Source: Gammaproteobacteria bacterium (GTDB lineage Bacteria > Pseudomonadota > Gammaproteobacteria > Steroidobacterales > Woeseiaceae). Taken from it: DNA of 6,854 nucleotides. Positions within the stretch are counted from its first letter, which is position 1. Each line of letters starts with the position of its first letter. The stretch is from positions 1 to 6,854 of the forward strand of contig JAOUNK010000180.1 of NCBI GenBank assembly GCA_029881015.1. The letters run 5' to 3'. Both the position numbers and the translations under genes were made by a program. This document shows positions 1 to 6,402 of the stretch, in pieces. The notes below the pieces were generated by a model. The model did no database searches and was not told where the DNA came from. It saw only the letters and a list, made by a program, of their open reading frames with translations.

Positions 1-230
1 CGCGGCGTCGGCACGCGGCCAGCCGACGTGTGCGGTGCCGAGACAAGCCCCATGTCCTCGAGATCCGACATCACGTTGCGTATCGTCGCCGGGCTGAGAT
101 CCAGACCCGAGTCTTTTGACAGTGTCCTGGAGCCGACTGGCTGCCCATCGCGGATATACCGCTGGATCAACACGCGCAACAGGTGTTGGCCGCGATCGTT
201 AGGTAAGGAATTGGAAGCATCTGCCGACAT
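1..230 (-). CDS. hrcA: Heat-inducible transcription repressor HrcA, N-terminal part (runs off the window edge)
   Basis: HrcA represses heat-shock chaperone operons (groESL, dnaK) by binding CIRCE operators, with GroEL assisting its folding. The visible 76 complete codons form the N-terminal winged-helix DNA-binding domain. On the minus strand I read an LLRVLIQRYIRDGQPVGSRT motif (about residues 17-36), then LSPATIRNVMSDLEDMGLV (45-63) and HTSAGRVPT (67-75). These are the hallmark HrcA segments. The dimerisation and insert domains lie to the left of the window. The chosen ATG (228-230) gives a normal short N-terminus, but the bases before it show no good Shine-Dalgarno. The gene is divergent from nadK; in bacteria that have HrcA it commonly heads hrcA-grpE-dnaK-dnaJ, which fits E. 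coli having grpE at this place, but this operon cannot be seen here. No CIRCE inverted repeat is visible upstream. Identification is confident; the gene is incomplete only because of the window boundary. Confidence 0.93.
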   Translation of the reverse strand, partial: MSADASNSLPNDRGQHLLRVLIQRYIRDGQPVGSRTLSKDSGLDLSPATIRNVMSDLEDMGLVSAPHTSAGRVPTP

Positions 231-288
231 TCAAAAGAAACGCTAGCAACGGCTTGGCGGTCGGTCAAGGGTCTGCAACAATCCAGCC
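231..288. promoter_or_regulatory. 58-bp divergent spacer hrcA/nadK with weak promoter-like hexamers
   Basis: This spacer must hold the start signals of both hrcA and nadK unless promoters lie inside the genes. Toward hrcA (minus strand) there is TTGACC (263-268) and, 17 bp on, TAGCGT (240-245). Toward nadK there is TTGGCG (254-259) and, 17 bp on, AACAAT (277-282). Both are imperfect sigma-70 matches found by eye. If used, they would start transcription within a few bases of each start codon. No CIRCE element and no clear sigma-32 pair was found. The element boundaries are inference. Confidence 0.3.
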
Positions 289-1188
289 ATGGACACCCAA
301 TTCCGGAATATCGCCCTCATGGGCCGACAGACCGACAAACGCGTTGCCGAACCGATGCGCATGTTGGCCAGCTACCTGACTGAGGCCGGAATTCATGTCG
401 CCGCCGCAGAGACACTGGCGCTGGAATTGCCGGTGACACGCATCGCCGAGGAAGAGCTCTGCAACAGCGCGGATCTTGTCATCGCGATCGGTGGCGACGG
501 CACGATGCTGTACGCCAGCCGCCTTGCCAGAACAACGGGGACGCCAATCCTGGGTGTAAACCGGGGCCGGCTCGGATTCCTTGCCGACATCACGCCCGAT
601 GAAATGATTGCCAGCGTGGAACAGGTGCTCAAGGGTAATTACCTCAAGGATTCACGCCTCCTGCTAAAGGCACGCCTGGAGTCCGCGAGCGGCGAAGACG
701 CGATCGAGTACGGGCTCAATGACGTGGTCGTGCAGCGCCGCGGCTCCGGCGGCATGGTGGACTTCTCGACGAATGTGGCCGGTCAGTACGTGAACACGCA
801 CTCCGGCGACGGGCTCATTTGCGCAACCCCGACCGGTTCCACGGCTTACGCGCTGAGTTGCGGCGGCCCGATCATCGAACCTCAGCTCGATGCCGTGGCG
901 CTAGTGCCGATTTGCCCACATACGCTGACCGACCGACCTATCGTCATCCCGGCAAGCCAGGAGATCGAGATCGTTCTGCTCAAGCGCGATGATTCTTTTG
1001 CGGAAATAACCGTTGATGGCAGCCATATCGGGACTCTGCGTCCCGGTGACACCCTGAGGGTTGCCGCGGCAAGCCAGCGCATTACATTGCTGCACCCACC
1101 CGGCCACGATTTTTACGGCATCCTCCGCTCCAAGCTTTTCTGGGGGCGCGACAGCCGCAAGCGCGGCGACCCGGCATTGGAATCCTGA
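289..1188 (+). CDS. nadK: NAD kinase (NAD+ to NADP+)
   Basis: NadK is the cytoplasmic ATP (or polyphosphate)-dependent kinase that phosphorylates NAD+ on the 2' hydroxyl of its adenosine ribose; it is the sole route to NADP in most bacteria. The 299-residue protein is close to the roughly 292 of E. coli. It carries the GGDGT motif at 68-72 with catalytic Asp70, GVNRGRLGFLADI at 89-101, NDVVVQR at 144-150, and the glycine-rich GDGLICATPTGSTAYALS run at 173-190 of the NAD-binding domain. It ends with the typical HPPGHDFYGILRSKLFWG segment (269-286). The ATG at 289 aligns with the E. coli N-terminus (MDTQFRNIALMG against MNNHFKCIGIVG), so this start is favoured even though no Shine-Dalgarno is visible. 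recN starts 1 bp after its stop, so the two are very probably co-transcribed, as in E. coli. No key residue appears to be missing. Confidence 0.97.
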   Translation: MDTQFRNIALMGRQTDKRVAEPMRMLASYLTEAGIHVAAAETLALELPVTRIAEEELCNSADLVIAIGGDGTMLYASRLARTTGTPILGVNRGRLGFLADITPDEMIASVEQVLKGNYLKDSRLLLKARLESASGEDAIEYGLNDVVVQRRGSGGMVDFSTNVAGQYVNTHSGDGLICATPTGSTAYALSCGGPIIEPQLDAVALVPICPHTLTDRPIVIPASQEIEIVLLKRDDSFAEITVDGSHIGTLRPGDTLRVAAASQRITLLHPPGHDFYGILRSKLFWGRDSRKRGDPALES

Positions 1189-1189
1189 C

Positions 1190-2872
1190 ATGTTGATGAG
1201 CCTGCAAGTTCGCGATTTCGCGATCGTCGATCGGATCGATATCGAGTTCTCGCCCGGCATGACCGTGCTGACCGGGGAAACCGGCGCCGGCAAGTCCATC
1301 CTCGTTGACGCGCTCGGTCTGGTACTGGGTGAGCGCGGCAATGCGCAGCTCGTCCGCGACGGCGCCAAACGGGCGGAGTTCGCAGCCGAATTCGACACTG
1401 GCGCCCTCCCCGCCGTTGGTGCATGGCTCGAAGAGCAGGCGCTCGATCTTGACGGTGACTGCCTGCTACGGCGCGTCATCAATGCCGACGGACGCTCACG
1501 CGCCTTTATCAATGGCAACGCCGTGCCGCTGTCACAGCTGAAGGCGATCGGTGATTTGCTTCTCGACATCCACGGCCAGCATTTTCACCAATCGCTCGCC
1601 CGGCGCGATATCCAGCGGGACCTGCTCGATCATTATGGCGGACTTCTTGACGCGCGCTCAGAGGCAGCAACGCACTACATCGAGTGGAAGTCCCTGTCCG
1701 CTCGTCTCCTGGAACTCAGCAACGCTGAGGCCGATCGCGCCTCGCGCCTCGACCTGCTGTCGTTCCAGCTTCAGGAGCTCGACGCGCTGGCTCTCGAGGC
1801 AGACGAGGTGGTCGAGCTCAATAATGAGCGGCACAAACTGCAGAACAGCGGCAAACTTGCAGAAGGCGCCAATGCAGCGCTTCTCGGCCTTTTCGACAGC
1901 GACACGGGCAATGCGAACAGCCAGATCGCCTATGCCCTGCGCATGCTGAACCCCCTGGCTGAAATTGACCCGACGCTCACACCGGTACTCGAGATGTTGA
2001 ATAGCGCGAGCATCCAGGTTGGCGAGGCGGCTGACTCGCTGCGACGCTACGGCGAAGCACTCGACATGGACCCCGCACGGCGTGACTGGGTTGAGGAGCG
2101 CCTGGACGCTATCCAGACGCTTTCGCGGAAACACCGCGTAACGGCGCAGGAACTTCCCGAACTGGCCGAGCGGCTGCGCACCGAGTTCGACGATCTCAGT
2201 CACGCCGAAGAGCGCGGCCGCGAACTCGAAGAGCAGGCGGCAGCCGCCAGGTCCGAATTCCTGCAGCGTGCCAAGAGTCTTTCGACCGCAAGACACGAGG
2301 CGGCCGCCGGTTTCCAGGCCGCTGTAACGGCAGCCATGCACGGCCTCGGGATGCCGGGAGGCCTGTTCGAGGTGGCGCTGCAGTCACTGGACGACGAGGA
2401 TGCCAAGCCCTGGGGAATCGACAGCATCGAGTTCCTGATCAGCGCGAACCCGGGACAGGCGCCGCAGCCTCTCGCCAGGATCGCCTCGGGCGGCGAACTG
2501 TCGCGCATGAGCCTTGCGATCCAGGTCATCGCCAGCGATGGCAGCGCCATCCCGACGATGGTGTTCGATGAGGTGGACAGCGGTGTTGGCGGGGGTGTGG
2601 CGGAAATGGTCGGGCGCAGGTTGCAGGAACTGGGGGCAAACCGGCAGGTACTCTGCGTCACGCACCTGCCCCAAGTGGCAAGCCTTGCGGATCAGCACTT
2701 TCGAATCAGCAAAGTCACCGACGGCAAGTCCACTCGAACGCGCGTACAGGGTTTGAGCAAGGATGAGCGGATCGAGGAACTCGCGCGCATGCTGGGCGGC
2801 GTCGAGATAACGCGCAAGACCCTTGCGCATGCGGCCGAAATGCTGGCCGGTGCACGCAGAAAGCGCGCCTGA
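1190..2872 (+). CDS. recN: DNA repair protein RecN (SMC-like ATPase)
   Basis: RecN is a cytoplasmic SMC-family ATPase that acts in RecA-dependent double-strand break repair and holds broken DNA or sister chromatids together. I read 560 residues against about 553 in E. coli. The N-terminal half has the Walker A GETGAGKS at 29-36, followed by the conserved CLLRRVINADGRSRAFINGN (91-110) and DIHGQH (126-131). A helical, coiled-coil-like middle runs from about 155 to 375. The C-terminal half has the ABC signature ASGGELSRM (432-440), Walker B TMVFDEVDSGVGG (456-468, Asp460 and Glu461) and THLPQVA (491-497). The frame stays open upstream to an ATG at 1061, but that extension lies inside nadK. The ATG at 1190 aligns with E. 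coli RecN (MLMSLQVRDFAIV against MLAQLTISNFAIV). Translation probably couples to nadK, whose stop is 1 bp upstream. I see no LexA box; E. coli recN is SOS-controlled, so this copy may depend on the nadK promoter or one inside nadK. Confidence 0.97.
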   Translation: MLMSLQVRDFAIVDRIDIEFSPGMTVLTGETGAGKSILVDALGLVLGERGNAQLVRDGAKRAEFAAEFDTGALPAVGAWLEEQALDLDGDCLLRRVINADGRSRAFINGNAVPLSQLKAIGDLLLDIHGQHFHQSLARRDIQRDLLDHYGGLLDARSEAATHYIEWKSLSARLLELSNAEADRASRLDLLSFQLQELDALALEADEVVELNNERHKLQNSGKLAEGANAALLGLFDSDTGNANSQIAYALRMLNPLAEIDPTLTPVLEMLNSASIQVGEAADSLRRYGEALDMDPARRDWVEERLDAIQTLSRKHRVTAQELPELAERLRTEFDDLSHAEERGRELEEQAAAARSEFLQRAKSLSTARHEAAAGFQAAVTAAMHGLGMPGGLFEVALQSLDDEDAKPWGIDSIEFLISANPGQAPQPLARIASGGELSRMSLAIQVIASDGSAIPTMVFDEVDSGVGGGVAEMVGRRLQELGANRQVLCVTHLPQVASLADQHFRISKVTDGKSTRTRVQGLSKDERIEELARMLGGVEITRKTLAHAAEMLAGARRKRA

Positions 2873-2875
2873 CGC

Positions 2876-3295
2876 CTAGCTGTCGTCCTCGCTGCTCTTG
2901 TTCTTCACATAAAGGACAAGGCTGTGATCGATCAGTTCGTAGCCGTATCTGTCGGCTATTTCATGCTGTAGGCGCTCTATTTCCTCACTTACAAACTCGA
3001 CGACGTCGCCGGTTTCCACGCACACCATATGATCGTGGTGGTCGCCATCATCCAGTTCAAAGACCGAATGACCACCCTCGAAATTATGGCGCGTCACAAG
3101 GCCCGCGGCCTCAAACTGGGTCAGGACGCGGTACACGGTGGCGAGACCGATATCCTCGCCCGCTTTCAGCAACTGCTTGTAGATATCCTCCGCACTCATG
3201 TGGCGCGACCGCATACCCTCGAGGATTTCGAGGATCTTCAGTCGCGGGAGCGTGATTTTCAGCCCGGCCCTGCGAAGGTCTTTTCGTTGCTGCAT
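2876..3295 (-). CDS. fur: Ferric uptake regulator Fur, Pseudomonas-type
   Basis: Fur is a dimeric, Fe(II)-responsive repressor of iron-acquisition genes. The 139-residue protein has the N-terminal winged helix (GLKITLPRLKILEIL at 11-25, SAEDIYKQLL at 34-43, GLATVYRVLTQFEAAGLVTR at 50-69). The C-terminal metal-binding half has GGHSVFE (74-80), the HHDH cluster at 86-89 and His124. Candidate metal ligands His32, Glu80, His86, His87, Asp88, His89 and His124 are all present. The E. coli structural-zinc CxxC is incomplete: Cys92 is there but the second position is Thr95, and there are no C-terminal cysteines. That matches my recollection of Pseudomonas Fur. The start at 3295 has a purine-rich GAAAGAG about 8-14 bases upstream. 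The gene converges on recN with a 3-bp gap and is divergent from bamE, an arrangement also known for fur and omlA (bamE) in Pseudomonas and Xanthomonas. No obvious Fur box lies in the 60-bp divergent region. Confidence 0.97.
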   Translation of the reverse strand: MQQRKDLRRAGLKITLPRLKILEILEGMRSRHMSAEDIYKQLLKAGEDIGLATVYRVLTQFEAAGLVTRHNFEGGHSVFELDDGDHHDHMVCVETGDVVEFVSEEIERLQHEIADRYGYELIDHSLVLYVKNKSSEDDS

Positions 3296-3326
3296 GAATA
3301 AACTCTTTCAAGGTATGATGCGCGCC

Positions 3327-3332
3327 TATTAT
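3327..3332 (+). promoter_or_regulatory. Candidate -10 element for bamE
   Basis: TATTAT lies 23 bp before the bamE start codon in the short fur/bamE divergent spacer. The best partner upstream at about 16 bp spacing is CTTTCA (3305-3310), a poor -35. The placement would give a leader of about 17 nucleotides. It was found by eye and is only suggestive. The same 60 bp must also hold the fur promoter, for which I found no clean hexamer pair. Confidence 0.3.
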
Positions 3333-3355
3333 GACGCAGGTGGCAGCCGGACTCT

Positions 3356-3688
3356 ATGACTAACCGCAAATGGATCGTTATTCTCTTAATGACTATCGCA
3401 CTGGCGATCAGTAGCGGCTGCGTCTATCGCGCGTCGATTTCGCAGGGCAACCTGATCAAGGAAGAGGACCTGGCGCAACTCGAAGTGGGCATGACCAAGA
3501 ACCAGGTACGGTTCCTGCTGGGCACGCCCATGATTGACGATCCCTTCAACAAGCAACGCTGGGACTACGTCTACTACCTCAAGTTGCGCCGCGACGATGC
3601 TACGTTCAAGCGCTGGGTCTCGGTGATCTTTGAGAACGATGTGGTCAGCGAGATCCGCAAGGACCAGGAACTAAACCCGAATCTTTAG
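3356..3688 (+). CDS. bamE: Outer membrane assembly lipoprotein BamE (SmpA/OmlA)
   Basis: BamE is a small lipoprotein of the BAM complex, which inserts beta-barrel proteins into the outer membrane; it stabilises BamA-BamD contacts and binds phosphatidylglycerol. The 110 residues begin with Lys/Arg and a hydrophobic signal segment (about 6-18), then SSGC with Cys22 as the lipidated residue. Residues after Cys22 are Val-Tyr, with no Asp retention signal, so the outer membrane is expected. The mature part has VYRASISQGN (23-32), matching E. coli VYRPDINQGN, then VGMTKNQVRFLLGTPMIDDP (44-63) and RWDYVYYL (68-75), the SmpA/OmlA fold core. Ser at -3 of the lipobox is less usual than Leu but allowed. 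The start is preceded by a CCGGA-like weak Shine-Dalgarno. An upstream out-of-frame ATG at 3331 opens only ten codons. The last 18 bp overlap the end of rnfH on the other strand. Confidence 0.96.
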   Translation: MTNRKWIVILLMTIALAISSGCVYRASISQGNLIKEEDLAQLEVGMTKNQVRFLLGTPMIDDPFNKQRWDYVYYLKLRRDDATFKRWVSVIFENDVVSEIRKDQELNPNL

Positions 3689-3937
3689 CCGTCGCGACTC
3701 GCGCGGGTTCATCTCCAGGGGCCTGAACAGTTCAATCCGGTCACCCTCCCTGGCCACACGGCTACGCTCCACCGGCTGCCCCCAGATACCGGCCTGAAGC
3801 GCGTCCAGGTCGTGCCCGGGAAACTGTCGTGAAATACCACTCGCCGCCAGGACCTCCGCCACCGTCGCTCCGTCTGCCACCGCGACGGTCAGGAGTACCT
3901 GCCGCTGCGGCAGCGCAAAAACCACTTCAACCTGCAT
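3671..3937 (-). CDS. rnfH: RnfH family protein (beta-grasp, RatB)
   Basis: This is an 88-residue protein of the RnfH/RatB family, a ubiquitin/ThiS-like beta-grasp fold of uncertain molecular role. The name comes from linkage to rnf electron-transport genes in Rhodobacter; a proposed antitoxin role toward RatA is not established. It matches the E. coli protein along its length: VEVVFALPQRQ (3-13), DGATVAEVLAASGI (22-35), AGIWGQPV (49-56), GDRIELFRPLEMNPRESRR (65-83). The open frame extends upstream to 4126, but that part lies inside ratA and has no RnfH character. The ATG at 3937 gives the family's usual N-terminus. It overlaps ratA by 11 bp (the ratA TGA lies 8-10 bases after this ATG begins), which suggests coupled translation; an AAAG just upstream may help. 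Its stop lies within the last codons of bamE on the opposite strand. Confidence 0.95.
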   Translation of the reverse strand: MQVEVVFALPQRQVLLTVAVADGATVAEVLAASGISRQFPGHDLDALQAGIWGQPVERSRVAREGDRIELFRPLEMNPRESRRLKIRV

Positions 3938-4361
3938 AGATCTTTGCGGCCCGTTGCGTGAAGGAGTCCACCAGCGCGTTGCACGTGTTCTCGAAAAAAC
4001 GCCCGAAGATCGTATCGGTTGCCCTGTTCTCGAACTCGAACTCGAGATCCAGTGCCACTTTGCTCCCTGCATCCCCAAGCTGCTGGAAGGTCCAGCCGCC
4101 TGACATGTGGCGAAACGGCCCGCCAATCAATGCAATGCCCAGGAACTCGTTAGGTTTGAAAATATTTCGCGTCCGAAACCGTTTGCTGATGGGACCACGG
4201 TGCAGTTCAAGCGAGGCTTCGATGAAGTCCTCGCCACGAATATGTACTTCGGCGTCGTTGCACCAGGGCAGAAAAGAAGGATAGCGCTCGACGTCCTTGA
4301 CGAGCTCGTACATCTGGGCCGCCGAATAAGGGACCAGTGCGCTGCGGCTGACTCTGCGCAT
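3927..4361 (-). CDS. ratA: START/Coq10-like protein RatA (PasT)
   Basis: RatA belongs to the polyketide cyclase/START family together with eukaryotic Coq10, a coenzyme Q-binding protein needed for respiration. In E. coli it was described as blocking 50S-30S association when overproduced (RatA) and as affecting stress tolerance and respiration (PasT). Which role matters here cannot be read from sequence. The 144 residues are the family length. Conserved parts are SALVPYSAAQMYELVKDVERYPSFLPWC (7-34), ISKRFRTRN (58-66), GGPFRHMSGGW (80-90) and LDLEFEFEN (104-112). The helical end, FGRFFENTCNALVDSFTQRA (119-138), would close the lipid pocket. The ATG at 4361 matches the E. coli start (MRRVSRSALVPYSA against MPQISRTALVPYSA) but lacks a Shine-Dalgarno. 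Only 16 bp separate it from the upstream transporter stop, so its message probably comes from the transporter promoter or one inside that gene. Overlap with rnfH supports a joint transcript. Confidence 0.95.
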   Translation of the reverse strand: MRRVSRSALVPYSAAQMYELVKDVERYPSFLPWCNDAEVHIRGEDFIEASLELHRGPISKRFRTRNIFKPNEFLGIALIGGPFRHMSGGWTFQQLGDAGSKVALDLEFEFENRATDTIFGRFFENTCNALVDSFTQRAAKIYAG

Positions 4362-4377
4362 TGTGCGTTGGCTACCG

Positions 4378-5778
4378 TCAGGCCAGCCGGTCGCGAATCC
4401 ACTCTATCAGGCCAACCGCATTCAGCAACACGAACAGAATGCCGACCGGCGCGAGGAAACGTGCCGCAAGATGCCACACCTTGAATATTTTGCCCGTGTT
4501 CCCAAGCTCATCGGACGTTGAGTTACGGCACATCACCCAGCCGGCGAACCAAACGATCAGAAGGCCACCGAGCGGCAGCATGATATTGCTGGTCAGGTAA
4601 TCGACGTTATTGAAGATCGTACCGGCCAGGAATCTCGTTTCCGACAATTTGTTGAATGACAGCACCGTACCGAAACCGAGCAGCCAGATCAGCAGTCCGA
4701 TCATGACCGTGGCTTGCGCCCGCGTCTTGTTGAAGCGCTCTACGATCCAGGCCACGGCCGGCTCCATGAGGCCGATGGCCGAGGTCCACGCCGCAAATGA
4801 CAGAAGCACAAAGAAGATTGTTGAAAGGAATACGCCACCCTGCATCTGACCGAATGCCATTGGCAGTGTGTTGAATACGAGGCCCGGGCCATCCGCGGGC
4901 GTGAGTCCGTTCGCGAACACCAGCGGGAAGATCGCGAGGCCAGCGAGGATGGCGATCGCCGTGTCGGCCGCAACGACGGCGGCCGAAGCACCAGTAATCG
5001 AGGTTTCCTCAGGTAGGTAAGCACCGTAAGCCATAATGGCACCCATGCCGATACTCAATGTAAAGAACGCCTGTCCGAGGGCTGCCAACACACTGTCCTG
5101 CGTCAGCTTTTCGAAGTCAGGCGTAAACATGAACGCCACGCCCTGGCCGAAATAGCCCGAATTGATCGAGTAGACCAGCAAGACCAGCATGAGGACCAGG
5201 AGCGCCGGAACCATGAACCGGACGGCCTGCTCCAGACCGCGCTCGACGCCGCGGGCGACGACGTAGACTGACAGGGCCATGAAAATAGTGTGCGTCAGCC
5301 CCACTTTGCGCCAGTCACCCACATAATTTTCGAATTCGGCACCTACTACTTCCGCTGTTGCACCGACAAACACGCCACTCACGCTCTTGACGATGTAGGC
5401 CAGTGTCCAACCGGCGATCACGCTGTAATAGGACAGAATAAAGATGCCGGCAATGACGCCCATGCCACCAACCCATCCCCACCTGCGAGAGCCGCCTTCT
5501 TCCTCGCCGAGAATCTGCATGGTCCGCACGGGATTGCGTCGTCCGCGCCGGCCGATAAGAATTTCCGACATCATCACGGGCATGCCGATCAGTACGACAC
5601 AGGCGAGATATACAAGGACAAATGCGCCACCGCCGTTCTGCCCGGCGATGTAGGGAAACTTCCAGATATTGCCAAGACCAACCGCGGACCCGGTAACAGC
5701 CAGGACGAACGCCATGCGTGAAGACCAATGGCCGTGCAGTGAGCTGCGTTTGCCGTCGCCGGCCTGGTTGCTGAGCAT
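4378..5778 (-). CDS. Sodium-dependent transporter of the NSS (SLC6-like) family
   Basis: This is an inner-membrane Na+-coupled symporter of the neurotransmitter:sodium symporter family with the LeuT fold; bacterial members mostly carry amino acids. The 466 residues contain about 11 hydrophobic segments, near 22-43, 50-72, 105-130, 160-178, 187-206, 228-252, 266-290, 317-340, 353-373, 394-417 and 437-460; eleven is common in bacterial members. TM1 has the broken-helix signature GSAVGLGNIWKFPY (30-43) followed by NGGGAFVLVYL (48-58). By analogy with LeuT, Ala32 and Asn37 would bind sodium, Lys40 would stand where LeuT has gate Arg30, and Asp393 may be its partner. TM6 has GQAFFTLSIGMGAI (235-248) and TM8 has TSAIGLMEP (332-340), both ligand-site regions. 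Asp272 in TM7 stands near the Na1 asparagine of relatives. The ATG at 5778 has GGGGAATAGAGA upstream. The substrate cannot be called. It ends 16 bp before ratA on the same strand, a neighbour it does not have in E. coli. Confidence 0.94.
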   Translation of the reverse strand: MLSNQAGDGKRSSLHGHWSSRMAFVLAVTGSAVGLGNIWKFPYIAGQNGGGAFVLVYLACVVLIGMPVMMSEILIGRRGRRNPVRTMQILGEEEGGSRRWGWVGGMGVIAGIFILSYYSVIAGWTLAYIVKSVSGVFVGATAEVVGAEFENYVGDWRKVGLTHTIFMALSVYVVARGVERGLEQAVRFMVPALLVLMLVLLVYSINSGYFGQGVAFMFTPDFEKLTQDSVLAALGQAFFTLSIGMGAIMAYGAYLPEETSITGASAAVVAADTAIAILAGLAIFPLVFANGLTPADGPGLVFNTLPMAFGQMQGGVFLSTIFFVLLSFAAWTSAIGLMEPAVAWIVERFNKTRAQATVMIGLLIWLLGFGTVLSFNKLSETRFLAGTIFNNVDYLTSNIMLPLGGLLIVWFAGWVMCRNSTSDELGNTGKIFKVWHLAARFLAPVGILFVLLNAVGLIEWIRDRLA

Positions 5779-5793
5779 GCTGGATCTCTATTC

Positions 5794-5807
5794 CCCGAAG
5801 ATTCGGG
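5794..5807 (-). other. Small perfect hairpin in the transporter leader
   Basis: CCCGA-loop-TCGGG forms a 5-bp perfect stem (6 if the inner A-T pair closes) about 16 bases before the transporter ATG. On the transporter strand its right arm runs into the GGGGAAT that could serve as part of the ribosome-binding site. It could affect translation initiation or be a small operator. It could also be chance in GC-rich DNA, since no U-tract follows. Confidence 0.3.
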
Positions 5808-5849
5808 CGATTCTTATACAAAAGCCCGCGCCATACAACGCTTTGCCCG

Positions 5850-5855
5850 TATAAT
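5850..5855 (+). promoter_or_regulatory. Candidate -10 element for smpB
   Basis: A consensus TATAAT sits 33 bp before the smpB ATG, which would give a leader of about 27 nucleotides. No recognisable -35 is present at 16-18 bp spacing, so an activator or a degenerate -35 would be needed. On the opposite strand TATAAG (5813-5818) is the best -10 candidate for the transporter, also with a poor -35. Both calls are by eye. Confidence 0.4.
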
Positions 5856-5888
5856 CCGCTCGCAAACAAGGGCTTCCACCAATTCGAT

Positions 5889-6362
5889 ATGGGCAATAAG
5901 AAGACAAAAAAACCGGTTGGCGACGTCATCGCGGTGAATCGACGTGCACGCCACGACTACTTCATCGAAGACCGATTCGAGGCCGGTCTGGCCCTCGAGG
6001 GTTGGGAAGTGAAGAGCCTGCGGGCGGGCAATGCCCAGCTCACGGAAGCCTATGTGCACATTAAGAATGGTGAGGCCTGGCTTGTCGGTGCCCATTTCGC
6101 ACCGCTGAAGACGACATCCACGCATATCAAGGCGGATCCCACCCGGGCTCGCAAGCTATTGCTGCATCGCAATGAAATCGATCGACTCACGGGCGCCGTC
6201 GAGAGGAAGGGTTATGCGCTCGTTCCACTCGACCTGCACTGGTTCAAAGGCAAGGCCAAGCTCAACATTGGCCTCGCCAAGGGCAAGAAACAGCACGACA
6301 AACGAGTGGACCAGAAGGATCGGGACTGGCAGCGGCAGAAAGAGCGAATCTTAAAACACTAG
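5889..6362 (+). CDS. smpB: SsrA-binding protein SmpB
   Basis: SmpB binds the tRNA-like domain of tmRNA, brings it to stalled ribosomes and mimics the anticodon arm during trans-translation. The 157 residues (about 160 in E. coli) show an OB-fold barrel with NRRARHDYFIEDRFEAGLAL (17-36), GWEVKSLRAG (38-47), EAYVHIKNGEAWLVGAHFAP (53-72) and DPTRARKLLL (83-92). GKKQHDKR (132-139) follows, then a basic C-terminal tail (140-157, with RDWQRQKERILKH). That tail enters the mRNA channel and is intact. The ATG at 5889 matches the family N-terminus with its Lys-rich start. Shine-Dalgarno support is weak: an AAGGG lies about 16 bases upstream, farther than ideal. ssrA follows 114 bp downstream in the same direction, so both partners of the rescue system are linked. 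The transporter, divergent on the left, stands where E. coli has ratA. Confidence 0.97.
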   Translation: MGNKKTKKPVGDVIAVNRRARHDYFIEDRFEAGLALEGWEVKSLRAGNAQLTEAYVHIKNGEAWLVGAHFAPLKTTSTHIKADPTRARKLLLHRNEIDRLTGAVERKGYALVPLDLHWFKGKAKLNIGLAKGKKQHDKRVDQKDRDWQRQKERILKH

Positions 6363-6402
6363 TTATTAAACAATAAGTTACAATACATACTTAAAGCATA
6401 TT

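Noticed and set aside
231..288. CIRCE operator or sigma-32 promoter near hrcA
   Set aside because: I looked for the TTAGCACTC/GAGTGCTAA inverted repeat and for a CTTGAA-CCCCAT pair and found neither on either strand.
1061..1189. In-frame 43-codon upstream extension of recN with its own ATG
   Set aside because: It lies entirely within nadK, has no RecN-like sequence, and the ATG at 1190 aligns exactly with the E. coli RecN start.
901..1569. Minus-strand open frame of 222 codons spanning the nadK/recN junction
   Set aside because: Low-complexity Ser/Arg/Pro composition typical of antisense frames, and it overlaps two confident genes.
1658..2341. Long minus-strand open frame (227 codons) opposite recN
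   Set aside because: It is a shadow of the GC-rich recN coding frame, with no recognisable domain; recN itself is unmistakable there.
3296..3355. Fur box for autoregulation between fur and bamE
   Set aside because: No stretch resembles the GATAATGATTATC-type repeat closely enough to claim a site.
4031..4047. Hexamer-like repeat CTCGAACTCGAACTCGA
   Set aside because: It encodes the EFEFE stretch of RatA, a conserved beta-strand (the E. coli protein has a similar DFEF), so no extra explanation is needed.
3938..4126. In-frame upstream extension of rnfH inside ratA
   Set aside because: The extension is an out-of-frame reading of ratA; RnfH similarity begins only at the ATG at 3937.
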